The notes beneath the pieces are model-generated. The model worked only from the letters and a program-made list of their open reading frames with translations, was not told where the DNA came from and searched no databases. The translations under genes were made by a program, and so were the position numbers. A stretch of DNA of 10,058 nt from NCBI GenBank assembly GCA_013362555.1, contig JABFVX010000462.1, forward strand, positions 1-10,058. Reading direction: 5' to 3'. The stretch is from Mycobacteriaceae bacterium. GTDB lineage: Bacteria > Actinomycetota > Actinomycetes > Mycobacteriales > Mycobacteriaceae. This document shows positions 4,648 to 10,058 of this stretch, one piece after another (position 1 is the stretch's first letter; the number at the start of each line of letters is the position of its first letter).

Positions 4648-5331
4648 CTACAACTTCGCTGTCAGATCCCTGGGCCGACGGGTGCTGTAGTCGATCTCCG
4701 TGACCTTGACTCCCTTTCGGGCCGCGTTCACAAGCGCCGCAACAGGTCGCGCCTTCGTGGGACCTGCGGAGACCGACCACTTGTGAAGCGTCTCGTCGAC
4801 CCCCTGCGGAGCTTTGATGTTGCCCCACTCGCCGACGACGTTCGGGGTGAGAGCGGGATACAAACCGTAATTGTCATAGGCGTAGTCAGGATCGCAGCGA
4901 ATACCGATCGCCGTTATTCTAGTACCGGTGTGGTAATACCAGATAACGACTTCATGGGCGTCCGCCCATTTTACGAACAGCCTCTCGTCACCAACTTCCG
5001 GGTAGACGATGATGCCGTCTTCATTAGTCTCGACGGACGGAATCCTGATGAGACGGTTCCAGAAGAAGACCGAAATCACGATGAGCATGAAAAGTCCGAT
5101 GCCTCGACCCCAGATTCCTCCAACTCCACTGATCAAGAGCTGGAAGGTCGTCCCGAGATACAGGGCAATCGGGACCCACATAAACCATGTGATACGTTGC
5201 CGAACCTTCCCGTACCGAGGCGAACTGTCGCTGGTCAAGATCCCTCCAATCCTAAGGAACGCTTGTGGTCTGCCGAGATCAGCACTTTGCGACCGAATGG
5301 ACTCGACCTTATCAGGTAAAGGCGATGCCAT
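4648..5331 (-). CDS. Two-helix membrane protein, candidate RHS immunity protein (227 aa)
   Basis: No named family is recognised with certainty. Residues 1-45 are polar, followed by two membrane helices (about 47-69 and 76-94) with a short glycine-rich loop, then a soluble domain of about 130 residues. The start of that domain (ETNEDGIIVYPEVG, then LFVKWADAHEVVIWYY) resembles bacterial PH-like or YcxB-like membrane-anchored domains, where a strand pattern ends in a Trp-containing turn; this is inference. ATG 5331 has GAAGGG eight bases upstream and overlaps the end of the RHS gene by 20 bp, the usual place for the immunity gene of an RHS toxin. Base composition is lower in GC than the RHS core (about 48 percent in 4861-4920), suggesting that tip and partner arrived together. 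A membrane immunity protein would suit a toxin acting at the membrane. Confidence 0.75.
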   Translation of the reverse strand: MASPLPDKVESIRSQSADLGRPQAFLRIGGILTSDSSPRYGKVRQRITWFMWVPIALYLGTTFQLLISGVGGIWGRGIGLFMLIVISVFFWNRLIRIPSVETNEDGIIVYPEVGDERLFVKWADAHEVVIWYYHTGTRITAIGIRCDPDYAYDNYGLYPALTPNVVGEWGNIKAPQGVDETLHKWSVSAGPTKARPVAALVNAARKGVKVTEIDYSTRRPRDLTAKL

Positions 5332-8300
5332 TGCCGCCCTTCACATACCACTTGCCATCGCCGGAGGTGTAGAAGTTGCCGCTCGAGCTGGATCCAGAGG
5401 AGGATCCAGATGAAGAGCCGGAAGTGGAGTCGGAGGACGATTTGGAGGACGAGTTGGATGATGATTCGGAGTAATCGGGTACATCAAGTCCCCAAGCCTC
5501 ATCTCGCGAGCCGCAGTAGCCCGCCAACCCGCAATATCCTACGAATCTAGATTCCAAATGGAATCCCAGCCCAGCACTCTCCCACCAGCTCCTCGGATTG
5601 AATTCGAATATTGCCCTGCGTTCATCCACCAGCTTGGCCAAGTTCCCAATCGAACCGGCGTAGCTACCGCCCTGCCACGGGAATTCATCCCATACACTGC
5701 CTCCCAGCCTCGACCACGCATTGCCAAGCGTATTGACCAGTCCCTTTGCTTGACGAATCTCGAGCGTCTTTTTGAGGACTCCGCCGAAGGTTTTGCCACC
5801 GGGGATCATTCCGGCGACGGCGAAGCCCATGTCGAGATATCGCCCTCCGGCATACGCCGCTACTGCGTCGACAGCCGAAGCGGCGAGTGCGACGCCGCCC
5901 GCAACAGCGGCGATCGGTGCAGTGATGACAGCGCAGGGAGGACATACCGCTGTGGCGATGGAAGCACCGATGGCGACCGAGCTCGCCGTGCTGGCAACAC
6001 CGCCGGCCCACTTTGAGATTTCCTCGTTGTTTTCCTTGACGAAGTTGACAGACGTGTCAACAGCGTCGGAGACGACATCACCGACCGCGCTGGCCGCGTC
6101 GCCGATCTTGTCCCAGAACAGGCCCGTGTCGTCCCTGAAGGTGATCGGGTTGTTGTTGGAGTATGCGTAACCGTTGAGGTGCTGGGCTTCGATCCAGTCG
6201 GCGAGCGGGTCGACGGAGAGGAAGCGACCGATGGTGGGATTGTAGTCGCGAGCCCCAATATGGGTGTAACCCGTGGGGTCGATGGTGCCGCCGACATAGC
6301 CGTTCTGACCGAGCCAGACAGCGTTGCCATCCGCCGCGGTCGTGGTGATTGCGAGGCTGTTGCCATAGGGGTCGGAGTATCGGCGGGTAACCTCGCCCGT
6401 GAAGCAATCGAAAGCGAGGGTGCCGGTTCCATGGTGATCGGCGAGCTGGATCTGCGCCGCGTCACCGCCGTTCTCGATGCGGGTATTGCCGCCGGGGAGA
6501 TCGACCGTGCGGGTGGAGGCGAGCGTGCCGGTGGACTTGTCGAGGGTGACCTCAACCCCTGCAACATAGATAGTGGCTTCGTCAGCGCCGGACCGCATGA
6601 TTCGATTGCCATCCGCGTCGTAGAAGAACTCGGTGGTGCCGTCGGTGACTTCGCCGGAGACGGCCCCGTTGCTGTTGAATGACGCGCCCGTCGTGGCGAC
6701 CGACTCGATGTTGCCGTTCGCGTCCCAAGTGAGATCTTGCGCGAATCCAGTCGTCGAAGTGACACTGGTGGTGTTGCCGACCCCGTCGTAACCGAAGGCC
6801 GTGGACTCAGCGGTGGCGGCGTCGGTCACCGCTTCAAGCGAATGGGCAGTCTGGGTGCCGTACGAGTAGGTCCAGCTCTGGTCCGTACCGGTCCCGGTGG
6901 TGTCATGTTCGGTGAGACTGGTGCGGTTGCCGGCGCGGTCGAAGGTGTAGGACTGCCAGTATTCGGCGGCGCCTTCCACACCGGTTGCTGCCGGCCCCCC
7001 GGTGCAAGCGGCCGCACCGCTTGCGGGGGTGGTCCAGGCTTCGGTAAGGCGGCGCAGTCCGTCGTAGGTGTAGCACTCTGCCTGACGTTCAAGGTTCTCA
7101 GCGCTGGGAGCATCCACGACAGACAGGAGGTTGCCGGCGTCATCATAGTCGTAGGTGGTGTTGGACAAGGTCCCCGCGCGGTCAAGAGCACGGGTCGAGG
7201 TCTGGTCGAGGCGGTTGCCTTCGCCGTAGATCCAGGTCTGCTCCAGCGTCGCCGCCGCCGCCGGGTACTGAGCCGAGGCGATGAGCCCGTTGGGCTGGTA
7301 CGAAACGTTGTTCGAGTAGAAGCCATCGGCACCGCTGACGGCGGTGACCCGGCCGAACTTGTCGCGGTGGTAAGCCACCTGCTCAGCGTCGAGACCGCCG
7401 AACGCGGACCACGTGCGCCCCTTGACGGTGCCGTCCCGGTAGTAGTCGGTCCCGTACGAGTAGGTCGCGGCTAGCGCTCCGGCAGCGGTACCGGAAATCG
7501 AGATCTGTTGGGCAATGGGCTGGTAATCCCAGTTGCGGGTGGTGACCAGGCTGGTGACGGTCATCCCGTCTTCATAGGAGATCGAACCGGTCTCGTGGCC
7601 CTTGAAGCCGGTGTCCCAGACCCGTCGGGTCAGCTGGACGCCTCCCGCTGCGGTGCTGGTGGCACCGTCCCAAGTCGCCGTGGCTCGATAGAGTTTGTCG
7701 TAGACGGTCGATACGGTCTGACCGCGGGCGTCGGTGGTGCTGGTGAGGTTGCCGACCGCGTCGTAGGTGAAGGTGGTCTTCCCCGTGTCGGGGTCGATCG
7801 CCTGAATCTTGCGGCGGCGCTGGTCGTAGGTGAACGTCCAGGTGTTGTCGTCAGGGTCGGTGACCGTGGCGAGGTCTCCGGCGGGCGTGTAGGTGTAACG
7901 CGTGGAGTGGTACTCCGTCGTCGGAGTGTTCCCGAGGTACTGGCGAAGTTCGGTGGTCTGCGCGCGCGCATTGTTGAAGCTGGTCGTGGCGATGCCGCCC
8001 GCTTCGGCGGTAGCGGTGACCTGGTCGGCCCAGTGCTGGGTGGTATTGCGCCACAGCTCTTGTCCGGCTTCGGCGGTGATGGTGGCGGTGGCGCGGTCGA
8101 GGTCGTCGTACTCGGTGCGGGTCTGCATGTCGACTTCACCGGAGTCGACTACCAGCAGCGTCCCCGACGGGGTGCCTGCAGCGTAATAGAGGTCGTTCGA
8201 TTCGGCGACGCGGCCGAGCTCGTCGTAAATCGTGTCGGTGACGAGCCGCCCGTCCCCAGGGCCGGTTGCCTGGGTTTGGCGCTCCCGCAGCAGACCGTCG

Positions 8301-8764
8301 TAGATCGCGATGACCTTGGAGTAGGTGTCGTCCTCTTCGAGGGTTTCGGTGGTGACGGTAACCGGAGCGGAGTCGGATACCGAGTAGGAGAACTTCTGGT
8401 AAGGGACGCCTGCGGGCAGGTGGGGGTTGGGGGGCCATACCTCGGTGCGGCGGCCGAGCGCGTCATAGACCAGGTTGGTGGTCTTTGCGTTCGCGTCAGT
8501 GACGGAGAGTTCGAGGTGCCGGGACTTGTCGAAGAGAGAGGTGAGGGTGTGGTTGAGCGCGTTGGTTACCGTCTGGCCGGTGTTGCGCCCTGACGAGTCG
8601 GTGTAAGCAGTGGTCGTGGTATTCCCTGCGGCATCGGTCTCCGTCCGGAGCCGGCCGTAGCCGTCGTACGTTTTCGTGCTGGTGGTGATGTAGTCGGCGA
8701 CAGTTCCCGTGTGCGACCTGAGTTCCTGCTTGCCGGTTGCGAGGCCGTCAGTGGGCGCGGCCCC
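5312..8764 (-). CDS. RHS/YD-repeat protein, C-terminal part: core plus variable toxin-like end
   Basis: This is the rest of the RHS protein after the amber codon at 8765-8767; the frame is continuous with the upstream part. The first ordinary start codon inside it is ATG 8128 (938 residues), without a clear ribosome site, so independent translation would be inefficient. YD repeats run through the core (YDGYGR, YDALGR, YDELGR, YDDLDR, YDAVGN, YDDAGN, YDADGNR). Numbered from 8128, the conserved end of the RHS core, GARDYNPTIGRFLSVDPL, lies at about 625-642. The junction TFRDDTGL near 665 replaces the usual DPxGL. The variable end (about 668-938) has hydrophobic segments (706-759, ending in YAGGRY), an IPGGKTF linker, a domain of about 105 residues, 31 serine-rich residues (887-917) and the 21-residue tail NFYTSGDGKWYVKGGNGIAF plus T. 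It ends in tandem stops (TGA TAA). RHS shells deliver such tips as toxins; the activity here is unknown. Confidence 0.9.
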   Translation of the reverse strand, partial: GAAPTDGLATGKQELRSHTGTVADYITTSTKTYDGYGRLRTETDAAGNTTTTAYTDSSGRNTGQTVTNALNHTLTSLFDKSRHLELSVTDANAKTTNLVYDALGRRTEVWPPNPHLPAGVPYQKFSYSVSDSAPVTVTTETLEEDDTYSKVIAIYDGLLRERQTQATGPGDGRLVTDTIYDELGRVAESNDLYYAAGTPSGTLLVVDSGEVDMQTRTEYDDLDRATATITAEAGQELWRNTTQHWADQVTATAEAGGIATTSFNNARAQTTELRQYLGNTPTTEYHSTRYTYTPAGDLATVTDPDDNTWTFTYDQRRRKIQAIDPDTGKTTFTYDAVGNLTSTTDARGQTVSTVYDKLYRATATWDGATSTAAGGVQLTRRVWDTGFKGHETGSISYEDGMTVTSLVTTRNWDYQPIAQQISISGTAAGALAATYSYGTDYYRDGTVKGRTWSAFGGLDAEQVAYHRDKFGRVTAVSGADGFYSNNVSYQPNGLIASAQYPAAAATLEQTWIYGEGNRLDQTSTRALDRAGTLSNTTYDYDDAGNLLSVVDAPSAENLERQAECYTYDGLRRLTEAWTTPASGAAACTGGPAATGVEGAAEYWQSYTFDRAGNRTSLTEHDTTGTGTDQSWTYSYGTQTAHSLEAVTDAATAESTAFGYDGVGNTTSVTSTTGFAQDLTWDANGNIESVATTGASFNSNGAVSGEVTDGTTEFFYDADGNRIMRSGADEATIYVAGVEVTLDKSTGTLASTRTVDLPGGNTRIENGGDAAQIQLADHHGTGTLAFDCFTGEVTRRYSDPYGNSLAITTTAADGNAVWLGQNGYVGGTIDPTGYTHIGARDYNPTIGRFLSVDPLADWIEAQHLNGYAYSNNNPITFRDDTGLFWDKIGDAASAVGDVVSDAVDTSVNFVKENNEEISKWAGGVASTASSVAIGASIATAVCPPCAVITAPIAAVAGGVALAASAVDAVAAYAGGRYLDMGFAVAGMIPGGKTFGGVLKKTLEIRQAKGLVNTLGNAWSRLGGSVWDEFPWQGGSYAGSIGNLAKLVDERRAIFEFNPRSWWESAGLGFHLESRFVGYCGLAGYCGSRDEAWGLDVPDYSESSSNSSSKSSSDSTSGSSSGSSSGSSSSGNFYTSGDGKWYVKGGNGIAFT
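5378..5470 (-). repeat. Serine-rich low-complexity linker in the RHS C-terminus
   Basis: It encodes 31 residues, 22 of them Ser, in units such as SSSN, SSSK, SSSD and three near-identical SGSSSG units. At DNA level the 12-bp unit GGATCCAGA(G/T)GA is repeated in tandem at 5390-5413, suggesting growth by slippage. It separates the main C-terminal domain from a 21-residue tail. Confidence 0.85.
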
Positions 8765-8767
8765 CTA
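8765..8767 (-). other. In-frame amber codon interrupting the RHS gene
   Basis: TAG (read GCT TAG GGG) is the only in-frame stop in about 1,580 codons between the right edge and 5312. Both sides are in the same frame and collinear with the RHS family, so this is a nonsense codon rather than a frameshift. A single substitution from TAC, TGG, CAG or TTG would create it. Confidence 0.9.
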
Positions 8768-10058
8768 AGCTCCGCCGTCGAAGAGCGTGCGGACGTCGGA
8801 GATGACCTGGGTTGCTCGGTTAGGGGTCGCATCGCAATTGACCGCGACCGTTTCGACGCGCTTGGCGTAGTCGATGAGATACGCGGTGGTGTTTCGGGCG
8901 TACTCCGTTGTGGCGCAGGTGTCGTCGCCGTTGTCGGTGGTGTCGCCGAGGTCCTCGACTTCGGTCACCAGACCGTAGGTCGAGTCGTAGTCGGTGTCCT
9001 TGCTAGTACGCCGGAAGGTGCCGTCGGCCTTCAGGTTGTCGCTGCGCGTGACGTCGTCGCGGACGTACGCCGCCTTGATGTCGCCCCAAGAGTGGTCGTC
9101 GGTGGCGGTCACGTGCCGCCAGTAGGACGCCGCGACGCGCGAGACCACGGCTCCGTCGTCGTAGCTGATCGTGTCGAGCGGCTTGCCCGAGAGCTCGTCG
9201 TAGTCGGTATGGACGTAACCTAGCGAGTCAGTGAGCGTGACGGTGCGTGTACCGCCCGAAGCGGTCTCGTCGCCGTGCATGCCCTGGTAGTACTTGGTGA
9301 CCTTCTTAGACTCGAGGGTCGTGCCGGGGGCGCCGGTGGTGGTGACGGTGGCGTAGCCGCGCCAGTCCGCCCACGTCAACGTGGTCTCGTCGCCGATGCC
9401 CTGGAACTGGTCTTTCCGCCATGCGGGGTTCGAGTACGCGTAACGGGTGACCTGGGGCAGACTTTCGGCGGTGCGGTCGGAGACGGTGACCTCGGCAACC
9501 ACGTACTTGTGGAACCAGTCGGTGATGTCGTCGTCGTACGAGGCCGGCTGCCAGATCACCGGGAAGCAGCGCCGCTCGTTCGATGCGGGAGTGGGCGTGT
9601 CGGTGGGGGTGCAGTCCGAACCTGCATAGGAGACGTGTATCTGGCCACCGGATTCGGTGTAAACCGTGGCCAGGCGAGGCCGGATGAGCGCGGAGATCGA
9701 GTCGCCGGTCTTGTCGATCCGGTTCTCCTTCTGCACCGGCAGCAACGTCGTGGGCGGGAGCGTGATATCCGCGCCCGTTCCGGCTTTGCCTGTGCGGGTG
9801 ATCGACTCCAGCCACAGGGTGCGGGTCGTGTCGCCGTTGGAGATGAACGAGTGCGTCAACGCCCAGCGGTCGACGTCTTGATAGGCAGAGCCGTCGTGGA
9901 TCTGGGTGGTGATGGCGGTGAGACGCTTGCGGGTCCAGAACGTCGGGCTCGACTGGGTCGCTTCGCATTTGGTGCTGGCGGCGCAGTTGCGGTCCCAGGG
10001 GACGTCCGGCCAGTTCGCCGCGGTGTCGTCGTTCAGCGCGGAAGTCGCGCAGTTGATG
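8765..10058 (-). CDS. RHS/YD-repeat protein, upstream part (5' end outside window, ends at amber)
   Basis: The frame is open from the right edge to TAG at 8765-8767, giving 430 visible residues. The text is typical of the middle of actinobacterial RHS proteins: WRKDQFQGIGDETTLTWADW, then YYQGMHGDE, YDELSGKPLDTISYDDG, and VISDVRTLFDGGA immediately before the stop. Beyond the stop the same frame continues GAAPTDGLATGKQEL, the expected next block, so the stop interrupts a once-continuous gene and is not a natural end. The real start, any signal peptide and the N-terminal domains lie beyond position 10058. The TTG at 9859 is not a start; coding continues upstream of it (NWPDVPWDRNC...FWTRKRLTAITTQIHDG). 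If translation ends here the product is a truncated shell without the toxin tip. Confidence 0.9.
   Translation of the reverse strand, partial: INCATSALNDDTAANWPDVPWDRNCAASTKCEATQSSPTFWTRKRLTAITTQIHDGSAYQDVDRWALTHSFISNGDTTRTLWLESITRTGKAGTGADITLPPTTLLPVQKENRIDKTGDSISALIRPRLATVYTESGGQIHVSYAGSDCTPTDTPTPASNERRCFPVIWQPASYDDDITDWFHKYVVAEVTVSDRTAESLPQVTRYAYSNPAWRKDQFQGIGDETTLTWADWRGYATVTTTGAPGTTLESKKVTKYYQGMHGDETASGGTRTVTLTDSLGYVHTDYDELSGKPLDTISYDDGAVVSRVAASYWRHVTATDDHSWGDIKAAYVRDDVTRSDNLKADGTFRRTSKDTDYDSTYGLVTEVEDLGDTTDNGDDTCATTEYARNTTAYLIDYAKRVETVAVNCDATPNRATQVISDVRTLFDGGA

Noticed and set aside
4268..4828. Minus-strand open frame of 186 codons beyond the immunity gene
   Set aside because: Low-complexity Arg/Ser/Gly/Ala composition, overlaps the well-supported 4648-5331 gene in another frame and has no ribosome site; the plus strand reads more protein-like here.
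7508..8593. Plus-strand open frame of 361 codons opposite the RHS core
   Set aside because: Gly/Val/Arg-rich antisense shadow; the minus strand has clear YD repeats throughout. Similar shadows at 6179-6682, 6737-7474 and 8711-9223 were rejected for the same reason.
8765..8767. Programmed recoding of TAG as pyrrolysine
   Set aside because: Pyrrolysine is not expected in RHS proteins or in this group of organisms, and no insertion element is visible. A nonsense mutation or ordinary readthrough is simpler.

Overview
The window looks like an accessory, partly decaying stretch of an actinomycete chromosome. Three things point there. GC is high (roughly 60 percent, by eye). An Xre-type regulator is paired by a 4-bp ATGA overlap with a DUF397 protein, a combination essentially confined to Actinobacteria. 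A very large RHS/YD-repeat protein of actinobacterial style is also present. The genus cannot be fixed from sequence alone; the DUF397 wording (WRKSTRS...CVE...RDSKLG) would fit Glycomyces or Stackebrandtia-like organisms, which is only a guess.

Layout. (1) Positions 1-1409, minus strand: a tightly packed cassette of three small unrecognised genes (1409->1053, 1056->745, 755->444), each with a good Shine-Dalgarno sequence and overlapping the next, followed by the start of a patatin-like lipid hydrolase running off the left edge. (2) Positions 1410-1745: a divergent intergenic region with a promoter each way, a 12-bp perfect inverted repeat beside the left promoter and a short palindrome between the right promoter and the regulator. 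(3) Positions 1746-2884, plus strand: the Xre/DUF5753 regulator and its DUF397 partner, which carries an internal duplication of its N-terminal motif, closed by a strong hairpin at 2910-2947. (4) Positions 3035-4249: an apparent degenerate IS5-type element bounded by 16-bp inverted repeats (15/16 identical). Inside are a transposase remnant that lost its catalytic core and a second gene on the same strand, broken in its 5' half. (5) Positions 4353-4640, plus strand: a probable membrane-protein remnant with an in-frame stop. (6) Positions 4648-10058, minus strand: an RHS polymorphic-toxin locus. The long RHS protein enters from the right edge and ends in a variable C-terminal region with hydrophobic segments and a serine-rich tail. 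It is followed, with a 20-bp overlap, by a two-helix membrane protein that is the likely immunity protein.

The RHS frame is open from the right edge to position 5312 except for one amber codon at 8765-8767. The protein is therefore probably split, or made only by readthrough. Nonsense codons, frameshifts and an internal deletion recur at several places (RHS, transposase, the gene beside it, the plus-strand remnant), as expected where mobile and conflict genes turn over. The most distinctive candidates for new biology are the RHS C-terminal domain with its neighbouring membrane protein, and the three-gene cassette in front of the patatin.
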